From Agarivorans sp. Alg241-V36 (GTDB taxonomy: Bacteria > Pseudomonadota > Gammaproteobacteria > Enterobacterales > Celerinatantimonadaceae): a stretch of 64,000 bases of DNA. A program made the translations under genes and the position numbers. The notes beneath the pieces were generated by a model. The model was not told the DNA's origin, did not search any database, and saw nothing but the letters and a program-made list of their open reading frames with translations. Positions 14,596 through 23,560 of this stretch are shown one piece after another (the stretch's first letter is position 1; each line of letters begins with the position of its first letter). Location of the stretch: the NCBI RefSeq assembly GCF_900537085.1, contig NZ_UNRE01000008.1, positions 91,168 through 155,167 on the forward strand. Reading direction: 5' to 3'.

Positions 14596-15600
14596 CTAGG
14601 CTCCTTTGCTGCGTTTAAATAGAGATTGGCTGCCAAAGATTTTGGGGCGTAAATAATGGTCAATGACTGGCGTACCAGCATTCATAATCAGCACAGCAAA
14701 GGCCACGCCTTCTGGATAACTGCCAAAACTGCGAATTAGCCAAATGAGCAAGCCACAACCGGCGCCAAACAACAATTGTCCACGCGGGCTAGTAGGTGAA
14801 GTCACTAAATCAGTTGCGATGAAAAATGCCGCTAGCATCGCACCACCAGACAGTAAATGGGAGAAAGCTGAAGCGTAGTCTTGCGGATTAATCCAATGAG
14901 CGATACTGGCGGGGATCGCAATCCCAAGTAGCAAGGAGCAGGGGATGTAAGGTCGAATAATGCCGCGCCAAATTAAAAATAAACCGCCTAAAGAAATGAG
15001 CAAAGCGCTAGTTTCGCCTAAGCTGCCGGCATGGGTACCTATAAGCAATTCATTCCAAGCTTGAACTTGGTTTAAATCTGCCAAAGGTGTAGCAGCACTT
15101 ACTCCGTCAATTCCCATCCATTGTTGGCTAAACGCTAATCCCTCAGCACCTAGGCTTGGGCTACTGGTAGCTTGCCAGTTGGTTAACTCGATAGGAAAGC
15201 AAATAAGTAACATTACCCGGCCAAGCATGGCGGGATTAAAAGGATTGTGACCTAATCCGCCATATACATGCTTGCCAATCATAATGGCAAATGCACAGCC
15301 AAAGCTTGCTATCCACCATGGCGTGCTGGCGGGTAAGCTCATTGCCAGCAATAGAGCTGTGAGTAGTGAAGAACCATCAACACTGCTTAGCCAGTTTTTG
15401 CCTTGTAGCTGTAAGCAAACTACTTCGCTTAGCCAAGCGCTGATGCAGCAACTCACCAGCACCGTGGCGGCAGGTAAGCCAAATAGCCAAACCCCGTGTA
15501 AGGCTGCTGGACTTAGTGCCAGTATTACCAAATACATGATGTTGGTGGTAGATAAGCCCGAATGGGTATGCGGTGCTGCTACTGGGTTATATGCGGCCAT
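14596..15600 (-). CDS. rnfD: Rnf complex membrane subunit RnfD
   Basis: 334 aa with eight or more hydrophobic segments, NqrB/RnfD family. The SAATPLADL segment around residue 170 is the FMN attachment region. GGLGHNPFNPAMLGRV near residue 115 is another conserved stretch. It lies in the inner membrane and is part of the ion path. The start overlaps the rnfC stop by one base. Confidence 0.92.
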   Translation of the reverse strand: MAAYNPVAAPHTHSGLSTTNIMYLVILALSPAALHGVWLFGLPAATVLVSCCISAWLSEVVCLQLQGKNWLSSVDGSSLLTALLLAMSLPASTPWWIASFGCAFAIMIGKHVYGGLGHNPFNPAMLGRVMLLICFPIELTNWQATSSPSLGAEGLAFSQQWMGIDGVSAATPLADLNQVQAWNELLIGTHAGSLGETSALLISLGGLFLIWRGIIRPYIPCSLLLGIAIPASIAHWINPQDYASAFSHLLSGGAMLAAFFIATDLVTSPTSPRGQLLFGAGCGLLIWLIRSFGSYPEGVAFAVLIMNAGTPVIDHYLRPKIFGSQSLFKRSKGA

Positions 15601-17069
15601 TAGCTTTCTCCTTGAGTACTGCGAGCGCGGGTGGGGCGTTTACGTTTTGCTGCTTTCGCCGCTTTTTTAGCTGCGGCTTCACGCGCTAAACGCTGTTGGC
15701 GAGCTTCGGTGAGTTGGCGAGCTAAGTTAGATTTTTGGGTCATGCTGCGTTGCGCATTGATATTGGATTTCGCATGTTGAAAATACTGCACCAAAGGAAT
15801 ACTCGAGGGGCAAATGTAGCTACAAGCACCACATAATAAACAAGAATCTAGACCAAACTCCTGCGCGCCCTGCCAGTCATCGTTGTTGCTATGCGCGGCC
15901 ATTTGGAAAGGCATTAAACCCATTGGGCATACTTTTACGCAGTTACCACATCGCACACAGTCTTGGCTTTCCCTTTGATTAATTTTTTCTTCGCTTAACG
16001 CTAATAAACCGCCAACACTTTTATCGATGGGAACAAAAGGTGATGGCAATACTTGCCCCATCATTGGTCCACCAGCAATCATTCTTTTGGCTTCTGCTTT
16101 TAAGCCACCACATTCGGCAATGACCTGAGAAACTAAGCTTCCGATAGGTACGGTAATATTGGCTGGCGACTCTACTGCATCACCAGATACGGTGATCACG
16201 CGCTCGATCAATGGGCGTTGGTAACGTACCGCCTGATAAACCGCTTTTGCGGTAGCTACGTTGTGTACCAATATTCCCTGGGAGGTACTAAGCTGGCCAG
16301 GCTGTATAGCAATACCCGTTACGGCTTTAATTAAATGACGCTCCGAGCCCATTGGGTAAAGGCTGGGAACAATTTTTAAACTAATCCCGGTAAAGCCATC
16401 GCTGGCCTGTTTTATTGCACTTATAGCCTCTGGTTTGTTGTCTTCGATGGCAATTATGGTGGAGGTTGCCCCAATAGCCTTAGCCATTACTTTAATGCCG
16501 GCTATGATCTCGGCTGCTTGCTCCCGCATTAGCCGATCATCACAGGTTAAATAGGGTTCACATTCACCACCGTTAATGAGCAAGGTATGTACTTTTAACT
16601 TGCGCGCTAAACGAAGCTTTATACCGGTTGGAAATCCAGCTCCGCCTAAACCCACAACGCCGGCTTTAAGTACCCGTTCTACTATTTGTTCATGGCTAAG
16701 CTTTTGGTAATCACTGGAGGGATAATCTTCACCCCAATGTTTATCTCCGTTATTTGCAATCACCAAGGTTTGGCTTTTAATGCCCGAAGGGTGGCTGCTT
16801 AAAAAAGGTTTAATGTCTTCAACGGTGCCATTTACCGGCGAATGCAAAGGCACCGTCATGTCGTTGCTGCCGCGGGCGATAAGCTGGCCTTTTGTTACTT
16901 GGTCGCCAATCGCAACTAGGCTATTAAGCATTGAGCCATTGCGTTGCTGCATACCCAAATAAACGCGGTCTGGGACAAAGCTTTTACTAATGTCTTGTTG
17001 CTGGGTGAGTTCTTTATAACCTTTAGGGTGAACACCACCATTAAACGGTTTTGGTTTTAAGCTAAACAT
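15600..17069 (-). CDS. rnfC: Rnf complex subunit RnfC
   Basis: 489 aa, the NADH-facing subunit. GVVGLGGAGFPTGIKL (about residues 136-151) is the nucleotide/FMN-binding glycine-rich region. Two 4Fe-4S motifs follow: CVRCGNCVKVCP near 372 and CLLCGACSYICP near 411. The C-terminus is short and very basic (AAKKAAKAAKRKRPTRARS), whereas enterobacterial RsxC has a long Ala/Lys-rich extension. It is translated ten bases after rnfB. Confidence 0.93.
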   Translation of the reverse strand: MFSLKPKPFNGGVHPKGYKELTQQQDISKSFVPDRVYLGMQQRNGSMLNSLVAIGDQVTKGQLIARGSNDMTVPLHSPVNGTVEDIKPFLSSHPSGIKSQTLVIANNGDKHWGEDYPSSDYQKLSHEQIVERVLKAGVVGLGGAGFPTGIKLRLARKLKVHTLLINGGECEPYLTCDDRLMREQAAEIIAGIKVMAKAIGATSTIIAIEDNKPEAISAIKQASDGFTGISLKIVPSLYPMGSERHLIKAVTGIAIQPGQLSTSQGILVHNVATAKAVYQAVRYQRPLIERVITVSGDAVESPANITVPIGSLVSQVIAECGGLKAEAKRMIAGGPMMGQVLPSPFVPIDKSVGGLLALSEEKINQRESQDCVRCGNCVKVCPMGLMPFQMAAHSNNDDWQGAQEFGLDSCLLCGACSYICPSSIPLVQYFQHAKSNINAQRSMTQKSNLARQLTEARQQRLAREAAAKKAAKAAKRKRPTRARSTQGES

Positions 17070-17078
17070 GTTCGCTCC

Positions 17079-17603
17079 TTAGGCCGTTTGCGGTTTTGGC
17101 CATTGCCAAGTATTAAGCTGAACTTGTTGGGCTTGCATGCTTAAACATCCTTGCTGGCAAGCCTTCTCGCATAAACGACAGCCGGTACATACTTGGCTAA
17201 TTACCGTATGCATTTGTTTGCTGGCACCAACAATGGCGTCAAAGGGGCACGCTTTAAAGCATCGAGTACAGCCACTACATTGGCTTTCATCTATATAAGC
17301 AACTACCGGAACAGCATCGGGGTCATTGCTAACTTCTACGCCCAATAAACTGGCTATGCTTGCCGCTAAGGCGTTACCGCCTGGAGGGCAACTAGTTGGC
17401 GCTAAGTTACCTTTAACCATGGCTTCGGCAGCTTGGCGACAACCGGGTTCGCCACATTGGCCACATTGTCCGCCGGGTAACAAGGCTTCTAGTTCATCAA
17501 CTCTTGGATCGCCTTCCACTTTTAAAGCCTTAGATGCCCAACCCAGTAACGCTCCTAGGCTTGCACCGAGCAAGATAAGTAAGATGATGGAAATAATAAT
17601 CAT
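17079..17603 (-). CDS. rnfB: Rnf complex ferredoxin subunit RnfB
   Basis: 174 aa. An N-terminal membrane helix (residues 2-22) leads to the Fe-S domain CGQCGEPGCRQAA...PTSCPPGG, the RnfB 4Fe-4S motif. Two further ferredoxin clusters follow: CSGCTRCFKACPFDAI and CTGCRLCEKACQQGCL. RnfB passes electrons to soluble ferredoxin or flavodoxin. Its neighbours are rnfA and rnfC. Confidence 0.93.
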   Translation of the reverse strand: MIIISIILLILLGASLGALLGWASKALKVEGDPRVDELEALLPGGQCGQCGEPGCRQAAEAMVKGNLAPTSCPPGGNALAASIASLLGVEVSNDPDAVPVVAYIDESQCSGCTRCFKACPFDAIVGASKQMHTVISQVCTGCRLCEKACQQGCLSMQAQQVQLNTWQWPKPQTA

Positions 17604-17612
17604 GTTTGGCTC

Positions 17613-18194
17613 CTATTGGCTCACTAAGCCGCTAAAGCCTAAAAAGGCCATAGACAGCAAGCCAGCTGTAATAAATGCGATGGGAAGCCCCTCAAAAGCA
17701 ACAGGCACTTTGGCAAGTTTTAGTCGCTGGCGTAAACCGGCAAACAACACAATCACCAAACTAAACCCAGCTGCAGAGCCAAAGGCATAACAAAGGGTTT
17801 CGATGAAGTTCATGTTGTTTTGTACAACCAGCAAAGCAACGCCTAGCACTGCGCAGTTGGTGGTAATTAGCGGTAAGAAGATCCCTAAGGCTTGGTAGAG
17901 CTCTGGGCTATTCTTTTGAATGATAAGCTCGGTAAGTTGAACTACTGCGGCTATTACCAAAATAAGCACTAAGATCCGCATCACTTGAATACCTAAAGGA
18001 GCTAATAGCAAAGCTTCAATTACCCAAGCGGCAATGGCGGCTAAACACAACACAAAGGTGGTCGCCAACCCCATTCCCAGCGCACTATCAATTTTGCTTG
18101 ATACCCCCATAAACGGACACAATCCCAGGAACTTGCCTAAGACCACGTTGTTTACCACCGCAGTACTAATGAATATAAGCAGGTAGTCAGCCAT
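17613..18194 (-). CDS. rnfA: Rnf complex membrane subunit RnfA
   Basis: 193 aa with about six helices, the same length as enterobacterial Rsx[24 protein letters not shown] holds the conserved intramembrane cysteine, and [12 protein letters not shown] is the mirror motif in the second half. The ATG at 18194 is preceded by GGAGAAAAG at the right distance; an earlier in-frame start at 18206 is less likely. First gene of a seven-gene rnf operon with a sigma-54 promoter 39 bases upstream. Confidence 0.93.
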   Translation of the reverse strand: MADYLLIFISTAVVNNVVLGKFLGLCPFMGVSSKIDSALGMGLATTFVLCLAAIAAWVIEALLLAPLGIQVMRILVLILVIAAVVQLTELIIQKNSPELYQALGIFLPLITTNCAVLGVALLVVQNNMNFIETLCYAFGSAAGFSLVIVLFAGLRQRLKLAKVPVAFEGLPIAFITAGLLSMAFLGFSGLVSQ

Positions 18195-18231
18195 TCTTTT
18201 CTCCACACAGTTTTGTTGCTAATGGCTGTGT

Positions 18232-18248
18232 TGCAGGGCGTGTACCAA
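18232..18248 (-). promoter_or_regulatory. Sigma-54 promoter of the rnf operon
   Basis: Minus-strand sequence TTGGTACACGCCCTGCA. GG and GC are 12 bases apart and the -24 half is close to TTGGCAC. It is 39 bases from the rnfA start, nearly the same spacing as at nifF and nifB. Confidence 0.8.
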
Positions 18249-18279
18249 GTTGGGGAGATGAACCAAATTGGGGAAAGAA
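18244..18279. repeat. Tandem 18-base repeat in rnf promoter region
   Basis: Two adjacent copies of ACCAA(G/A)TTGGGGA plus five to six less conserved bases, with a partial third copy (CCCAAG) after them. Each contains a CCAA-N-TTGG palindrome. The first copy overlaps the -24 element of the rnf promoter. Confidence 0.6.
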
Positions 18280-18349
18280 CCCAAGTATTACTAGGTTCTG
18301 GCGATGCTACGCCGGTGTAATCGCTAGTGTTTTAAGGGTGGTAAATACG

Positions 18350-18381
18350 ACAAATTTAACTGATAAATTAGTTAAATTTGT
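18350..18381. repeat. Perfect 12-base inverted repeat upstream of nifL
   Basis: ACAAATTTAACT and AGTTAAATTTGT around GATAAATT. The right arm overlaps the TGT of the NifA site. A dimeric regulator could bind here. It is too AT-rich to be a good terminator. Confidence 0.7.
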
Positions 18382-18394
18382 TGTAAATCAAACA
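18379..18394. promoter_or_regulatory. NifA upstream activator site shared by rnf and nifL
   Basis: TGT-N10-ACA, about 130 bases upstream of the rnf -24 element and about 45 bases from the candidate nifL promoter. The distance suits the rnf promoter well. Confidence 0.55.
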
Positions 18395-18435
18395 ATGTTT
18401 ATTCAACAAGCCCTTGTGGCACAGCGAGTTAGCGA

Positions 18436-18452
18436 AAGGAATGCCGCTTGCA
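18436..18452 (+). promoter_or_regulatory. Candidate sigma-54 promoter of nifLA
   Basis: AAGGAATGCCGCTTGCA has GG and GC 12 bases apart and a good TTGCA. The -24 half (AGGAAT) is weak. It lies about 50 bases before the nifL start. Confidence 0.45.
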
Positions 18453-18501
18453 TTGCCCTTTGTGTTCAGCAGTTAAGCCAGCAATGCAAAGGATTGATTG
18501 A

Positions 18502-20043
18502 ATGATGAATGAACTTAAATCTACCTTAGAGCAAGCTTTCGAAGAACTTGCTCCTTTAAGCGAAAGACAAATCCTATCGCAATGCTTTAGTGTGTTAGAG
18601 CAAATGCCAATGGCTATGTCGGTAAGTGACTTAGACGCAAACTTTATGTTTGTGAATAAACGTTTTGCCGAAATCACCGGTTATAGTCAAAAAGATTTGA
18701 TTGGCAAAAACCATTCCTTACTAAGTTATAAAACCACCCCTAAAGAAGTTTACCAAGCGCTATGGGCTTGCATTAGTAGTGGAGGAAACTGGAATGGACG
18801 ATTAGTTAATAGAAAAAAATCAGGCCTGCGTTACCTCGCGGAATTATCGATAACCGGCTTGAAAAATAAACAGGGTGCTATCACTCATTACGTTAGTGTC
18901 CATCAAGATATCAGCGAACGACATCAGCAGCACACCAAAGCGGCCAACCAAAAGTTGATGGTAGAGGCAGTACTAAATACCGCGCCGGTTGCGATTGCCT
19001 TATTAGACCAATCGCAACAAGTGGTACTAGATAACCTATCTTACAAAACTTTGCGAAGCGATTTTAACGATGAGCCCGTGAGCATTGCCTTAGAGCAACT
19101 AAAAGGAAATGATTCAAGCGATGGTGCTTTTAACGAAGGGCAAACCTTTAATGTGGAAGTAGGCAAGGGCAAACGTAAACGTTGGTTCAGTTGTTGCCTC
19201 TCTTCGGTGAATATTAATGGTACTGAGGTTGATGACTATTTTGTCCCAAAACTTAGTCGCTATTTGGTCATCACTCTCAGTGAGGTAAGTAAAGAACGGC
19301 GCAGACAAGCGCAGCAGCAGTTGTCGGAGTTGCGCCGCTCTACCGAAGAATCTGAAGCCTTGCACAGTATGCAAGAAGCTCTGCATGCGGCGATTCATCA
19401 GATTCAAGGGCCAATCAATATGATTGACTCTGCCTTGCAAATGTTTTGTGGGGGGGCTAACAACTGCGCTAGAACAGCAGCCATGCAGGCAGGCTTAGAA
19501 GCAGGGCACGCAGCCATTGCTCAATTAGAAAGCGCCTTACCGCGCAAACCACACGAGCCAACTCAGTCGCTTAATATTAATCAGCTGGTTCATGAAGTAA
19601 CCGAGTTATCTAGCGACCGACTGCTAAATCGCAGCATCACTATGCAGCTTAGTTTAAATGGCACACTACCTTCGTTAACTGGGCAACCTTCTCGACTGCG
19701 CGTGGCCTTAAAACAGCTTATCGATAACGCCATTGAGGCAATTGATTATGGGAAGAAAACCCGCAGAGAAATTGTTTGCAGTACTCAATTGGTGGATGAA
19801 GAAATCGAAATCACCGTGGAAGACAGCGGCCCTGGCATTAAAAAAGAACTGCAACTGAAAGTATTTGAACCCTTTTACAGCACCAAACCCAGTAACAATA
19901 GCGGCTGTCGTGGCGTTGGTTTAAGCATTGTTCAGCAAGTGGTTAGCGAACATAGCGGTACCGTTCAGTACCTATCTACATCTTTAGGCGGCTGTAAAGC
20001 ACGCATCGTACTTCCTCTTCGTAGACGTAAACGAGGTGAATAA
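18502..20043 (+). CDS. nifL: NifL, redox- and nitrogen-sensing anti-activator of NifA
   Basis: 513 aa. PAS1 (about residues 32-145) has the FAD-pocket pattern FVNKRFAEITGYSQKDLIGKNHSLL and LKNKQGAITHYVSVHQDISERH. A second PAS-like domain (about 155-255) follows. A histidine-kinase-like region (about 295-370) and a C-terminal HATPase domain (DNAIEAID, EDSGPGI, CRGVGLSIVQQVV) complete it. NifL binds and inhibits NifA under oxygen or fixed nitrogen. The stop overlaps the nifA start (TAATG), so the partners are translationally coupled. A second ATG one codon later is possible. Confidence 0.9.
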   Translation: MMNELKSTLEQAFEELAPLSERQILSQCFSVLEQMPMAMSVSDLDANFMFVNKRFAEITGYSQKDLIGKNHSLLSYKTTPKEVYQALWACISSGGNWNGRLVNRKKSGLRYLAELSITGLKNKQGAITHYVSVHQDISERHQQHTKAANQKLMVEAVLNTAPVAIALLDQSQQVVLDNLSYKTLRSDFNDEPVSIALEQLKGNDSSDGAFNEGQTFNVEVGKGKRKRWFSCCLSSVNINGTEVDDYFVPKLSRYLVITLSEVSKERRRQAQQQLSELRRSTEESEALHSMQEALHAAIHQIQGPINMIDSALQMFCGGANNCARTAAMQAGLEAGHAAIAQLESALPRKPHEPTQSLNINQLVHEVTELSSDRLLNRSITMQLSLNGTLPSLTGQPSRLRVALKQLIDNAIEAIDYGKKTRREIVCSTQLVDEEIEITVEDSGPGIKKELQLKVFEPFYSTKPSNNSGCRGVGLSIVQQVVSEHSGTVQYLSTSLGGCKARIVLPLRRRKRGE

Positions 20044-21590
20044 TGGAATATTCAACGAAACGCGAATCTCATATTGCAGAAAAACATTTAGCTGCCTTGT
20101 ACGACGTTAGCAGCGTATTAACCAACAGCTTAGATTACAAACAAAGCGTGAACAAAGTGCTGCAGGTCTTGCACGATAAGGCCATGTTGCAACACGCTAT
20201 GTTAGCGCTCATTGCAGAAAACGAACAAATGCTTAGCGTAGATACGGTGCACACGCCAAATCATGAAAATGGCAGTGTGGCTAAAAACATTCGTTATCGT
20301 CCGGGTGAGGGCATTGTAGGCACGGTGCTTACTCAAAAGCAGCCGATAGTATTAAGCAAGGTGTCTAATGATTTACGCTTTGCAGACAAGCTAGATCTTT
20401 ATGCTTTAGATTTACCGTTTATTGCGGTGCCGATTAAAAAGTCTAACGAAGTATTAGGTGTGCTTGCTGCTCAACCGCAAATTGATGCGCCCGAAAAGCT
20501 AGCCTTGTTTACTCGTTTTCTTGAGATGACCGCTAACTTAATCGCTAAAAGCGTATTACTGGCCAAAGACGTTGCGGTGCAAACCGACCAACTAGAGGCT
20601 GAGCGCGATAGATTGCGCCGCAAGGTAAGAAGCAATTACAGCATGGACAACATTGTTGGCCACTCGCGGGTAATGCGCAGAGTATTTGAGCAGATCCGTT
20701 TGGTGTCTAAATGGGATAGCACGGTGCTGATTCGCGGCGAGTCAGGCACAGGTAAAGAGTTAATTGCTAATGCAATTCACTACAATTCGCCACGGGCTAC
20801 TGGACCATTTATCAAACTAAACTGTGCTGCTTTACCGGATAACTTGCTTGAATCCGAGCTATTTGGTCATGAAAAAGGCGCCTTTACCGGCGCGGTTAAG
20901 CAACGCAAAGGCCGCTTTGAAATGGCCGACGGCGGCACCTTGTTTTTAGACGAAATTGGCGAAATTTCTTCTGCGTTTCAAGCAAAGCTATTGCGAGTAT
21001 TACAGGAAGGAGAATTTGAAAGGGTAGGCAGCACTCAAACCATTAATGTTGATGTGCGGATACTTGCCGCGACTAACCGTAATCTTGAAGAAGAGGTAAA
21101 ACAAGATCGCTTTCGAGAAGATTTGTATTACCGACTGAACGTAATGCCGATGTTCCCGCCACCGTTGCGCGATAGAATCGAAGACTTACCGGATTTGGCA
21201 GAGTTTTTAATTGATAAACTCGCTAAGCAACAAAGACGTGAGTTACAACTTACCGACGGTGCAATTCGTATGATGATGGCTTACGATTGGCCGGGTAATG
21301 TTCGCCAGTTAGAAAACTTGCTAGAGCGTGCATCGGTGATGAGTGAGAGCGGGGTGATTGACCAAGACTTGATCGTTATTGATGGCTTAGACGGGCCAAA
21401 AATAAGTCCGCGACCCAGTATGGAAAAAGTCACTCTGGATAGCCCTGAAATGGATGAAAGAGAACGGGTTATTGCTGCTTTAGAGCAGGCCGGATGGGTG
21501 CAAGCAAAAGCGGCGCGTTTACTTAATATGACGCCACGACAAATTGCTTATCGTATTCAAGTTATGAACATTAATGTAAGGCAACTTTAA
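20043..21590 (+). CDS. nifA: NifA, sigma-54-dependent activator of nif genes
   Basis: 515 aa. An N-terminal GAF domain (about residues 20-185) is followed by an AAA+ domain (from about 202) with Walker A GESGTGKE, the sigma-54 contact loop GAFTGA, and Walker [13 protein letters not shown] Fis-type helix-turn-helix ends the protein ([19 protein letters not shown]). The linker between AAA+ and HTH lacks the cysteine pair seen in directly oxygen-sensitive NifA, which fits control through the adjacent NifL. It overlaps nifL by one base. Confidence 0.94.
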   Translation: MEYSTKRESHIAEKHLAALYDVSSVLTNSLDYKQSVNKVLQVLHDKAMLQHAMLALIAENEQMLSVDTVHTPNHENGSVAKNIRYRPGEGIVGTVLTQKQPIVLSKVSNDLRFADKLDLYALDLPFIAVPIKKSNEVLGVLAAQPQIDAPEKLALFTRFLEMTANLIAKSVLLAKDVAVQTDQLEAERDRLRRKVRSNYSMDNIVGHSRVMRRVFEQIRLVSKWDSTVLIRGESGTGKELIANAIHYNSPRATGPFIKLNCAALPDNLLESELFGHEKGAFTGAVKQRKGRFEMADGGTLFLDEIGEISSAFQAKLLRVLQEGEFERVGSTQTINVDVRILAATNRNLEEEVKQDRFREDLYYRLNVMPMFPPPLRDRIEDLPDLAEFLIDKLAKQQRRELQLTDGAIRMMMAYDWPGNVRQLENLLERASVMSESGVIDQDLIVIDGLDGPKISPRPSMEKVTLDSPEMDERERVIAALEQAGWVQAKAARLLNMTPRQIAYRIQVMNINVRQL

Positions 21591-21676
21591 TGGAACAGCT
21601 GGCATTTTCCGATGTGGCGGACTTATGCCAGTTTATGCAACAGCGGCTTAGCTATACCAATCAACATCAGCGTTAG
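21590..21676 (+). CDS. Candidate 28-aa small ORF overlapping the nifA stop
   Basis: ATG overlaps the nifA stop as TAATG, the same coupling as nifL-nifA. The product is [20 protein letters not shown] plus eight residues. No family recognised. Coupling favours translation, but an ORF this short could be chance. Confidence 0.3.
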   Translation: MEQLAFSDVADLCQFMQQRLSYTNQHQR

Positions 21677-21729
21677 CAAGCCGCTTTAACCGGATAACAT
21701 TGGAAAACTCCCTCAGAAACTCTACGTGA

Positions 21730-21753
21730 AGGTCATGACTTTTGTCATGACCT
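21730..21753. terminator. Perfect ten-base hairpin downstream of nifA
   Basis: AGGTCATGAC, loop TTTT, GTCATGACCT. There is no T run, so it may be an mRNA-stabilising or pausing hairpin, or an operator palindrome, rather than a true terminator. Confidence 0.5.
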
Positions 21754-21835
21754 AGCCGCTTTGCCAAAAGACAGTTGTTCCCACCTTAGCTACCAGAACA
21801 TGGCTAAGTTTATAAACTACTAGCCGCGTTAAGGC

Positions 21836-21851
21836 TGTCGTATTTGCAACA
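21836..21851 (+). promoter_or_regulatory. NifA upstream activator site for nifB
   Basis: TGT-N10-ACA lies about 72-87 bases upstream of the nifB -24 element, the usual distance for NifA. Confidence 0.65.
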
Positions 21852-21922
21852 ATTACTACAGACAAGCTCACAAGCTCCAAAAAAAATTGCATTTAAGTTA
21901 CTGTAATTAAAAGAAAAGCTAG

Positions 21923-21939
21923 TTGGAATAGCCCTTGCA
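21923..21939 (+). promoter_or_regulatory. Sigma-54 promoter of nifB
   Basis: TTGGAATAGCCCTTGCA has GG and GC 12 bases apart and a perfect TTGCA. It is about 38 bases from the nifB start. Confidence 0.8.
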
Positions 21940-21975
21940 CTAGTTACTTTATAGTAGTGAACAAGGAAGCTTTTC

Positions 21976-23289
21976 ATGACAATACGAACACTTAAGCCAT
22001 CCGATGGAGATAATCCATTAAGCTTAAAAGCCAGCGAGCAAGCCGCCTTGGTAGCGAAGCATCCTTGCTTTTCTAAAGAAGGCCACCAATATGCACGGAT
22101 CCACTTACCGGTAGCGCCAGCGTGTAATATTCAGTGTAACTACTGTAATAGAAAGTTTGATTGCAGCAACGAAACCCGACCTGGAGTGGTGTCTAAATTA
22201 CTGTCTCCCGCTGCAGCAGCTACCCGGTTTGTAAAAGTTAAACAGCATGTGCCTGAAACCCAGGTGGTGGGAATAGCAGGTCCGGGTGACCCACTGGCAA
22301 ATCCAAAGGCAACCTTAGCCAGTTTAAAAGCGATAGCCAAGGTAGACGATGAAGTTCACCTATGTGTATCGACCAACGGTTTAGCCTTAGTCGATCAGCT
22401 TGATTCCTTACTTGCTGCTGGCGTTAAACACTTAACCATTACCATTAACTGTATTGATGCAGATATTGGTCAGCGAATTTATCCTTGGGTGTATTTCAAT
22501 CAACGCCGCTTGCACGGACGCGAGGCTGCTCAAACCTTAATTGATCGTCAGCTACTAGGTTTAGAGGCTGCAATTAAGGCAGGAATGTTAGTTAAAGTGA
22601 ACACCGTACTGATCCCTGGGATCAACGACTTCCACGTAGAGTCTTTGGCTAAAGAGCTCGGTCGCTATGGTGCCTTTATTCACAACATTATGCCTTTAAT
22701 CTCTGATCCATCGCATGGTACTTACTTTGGATTAATGGGGCAGCGAGAGCCCAGCAAAGAGGAGTTAAACCTTGCAAGAGAGCAAGCAGGACAAAGCATG
22801 CAGCAAATGACGCATTGCCAGCAATGCCGTGCCGATGCAGTGGGTAAACTTGGCCAAGATGTAGATATTGGCGAGCTAGAAAGCAGTAGCACCTTACCAG
22901 TACCTAAGACCATAGAAGTCGCAGTTGCTAGCAAGAGCTTAAGTTTAATTGACCAGCATTTTGGCCATGCTACTCAGTTCTTGCACTATCAAGTTAGTGG
23001 CGACGAAATCAAACAACTTGATAACTTTATATGGCAACAATATTGCGAAGGCGGTCAGCAGTGTGACGAATCTGCAGCTAAAGACTTAAGCCAACTACAA
23101 CACTTCGACAAAATTCTGTGTAGCCGAATTGGTTTTGCGCCTCAACAAGAACTCTCGGAGTTTAAAGTGCAAGTGAGTACCGATTATGCACTGCGCGATG
23201 TGGACTTAGCACTTAAAGAGCTTCAGCAAGATTTACGTTCACAAGCAGAAACTAGCAATTCACCTTGCAGCATGGGGGAGTGTAGCTAA
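21976..23289 (+). CDS. nifB: NifB, radical SAM FeMo-co core synthase
   Basis: 437 aa. It makes NifB-co, the 8Fe-9S-C precursor of the nitrogenase cofactor. The radical SAM cysteines are in CNIQCNYCNRKFDC at about residues 50-63. AGPGDPLANP and the CQQCRADAVGKLGQD segment are further NifB marks. A C-terminal NifX/NifY-like domain starts near residue 315 (VAVASKSLSLIDQHFGHATQF). AAGGAAG precedes the ATG. Its stop overlaps the ferredoxin start, so the two are coupled, and a sigma-54 promoter and NifA site lie upstream. Confidence 0.95.
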   Translation: MTIRTLKPSDGDNPLSLKASEQAALVAKHPCFSKEGHQYARIHLPVAPACNIQCNYCNRKFDCSNETRPGVVSKLLSPAAAATRFVKVKQHVPETQVVGIAGPGDPLANPKATLASLKAIAKVDDEVHLCVSTNGLALVDQLDSLLAAGVKHLTITINCIDADIGQRIYPWVYFNQRRLHGREAAQTLIDRQLLGLEAAIKAGMLVKVNTVLIPGINDFHVESLAKELGRYGAFIHNIMPLISDPSHGTYFGLMGQREPSKEELNLAREQAGQSMQQMTHCQQCRADAVGKLGQDVDIGELESSSTLPVPKTIEVAVASKSLSLIDQHFGHATQFLHYQVSGDEIKQLDNFIWQQYCEGGQQCDESAAKDLSQLQHFDKILCSRIGFAPQQELSEFKVQVSTDYALRDVDLALKELQQDLRSQAETSNSPCSMGECS

Positions 23290-23552
23290 TGGCTTTAACT
23301 ATCACTAAAGCATGTATCGCCTGTTATGCCTGTAAGGAAGTATGTCCAAGTAAGGCAATTATCAGTGATGATAAACAGTTTTCGGTTATCGCTCACCGTT
23401 GTGATGAATGTGCAAATAACCTTAACGGTGCCCAGTGCGCTCAAATCTGCCCAGTAGAAACCGCCATTGTTGATGCAAAAGGGCGTGCATTAAATCCGCC
23501 AGGCTCCTTAACGGGTTTGCCTCAAGACGCCAATGTTATCGAGCTAAGTTAG
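23289..23552 (+). CDS. fdxN: NifB-associated 2[4Fe-4S] ferredoxin
   Basis: 87 aa. CIACYACKEVCPSKAI (about residues 9-24) and CDECANNLNGAQCAQICPVETAI (about 38-60) are the two cluster motifs; the second has the wide cysteine spacing typical of nif ferredoxins found beside nifB. It may supply electrons or clusters to NifB. The ATG overlaps the nifB stop, and nifQ begins eight bases after its end. Confidence 0.88.
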   Translation: MALTITKACIACYACKEVCPSKAIISDDKQFSVIAHRCDECANNLNGAQCAQICPVETAIVDAKGRALNPPGSLTGLPQDANVIELS

Positions 23553-23560
23553 GAGGGTTT

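Larger units (their letters stand above)
18195..18501. promoter_or_regulatory. Divergent rnfA / nifL control region
   Basis: A 307-base gap between divergent operons. In order it holds the rnf sigma-54 promoter (18232-18248), a tandem repeat (18244-18279), a perfect 12-base inverted repeat (18350-18381), a NifA-type site (18379-18394) and a candidate nifL sigma-54 promoter (18436-18452). The crowding suggests shared nitrogen and oxygen control of electron supply and the regulator itself. Confidence 0.65.

Noticed and set aside
18414-18434. TGGCAC-containing sigma-54-like element upstream of nifL
   Set aside because: The -24 half is good, but the next GC is 14 rather than 12 bases from GG; the site at 18436 has correct spacing.
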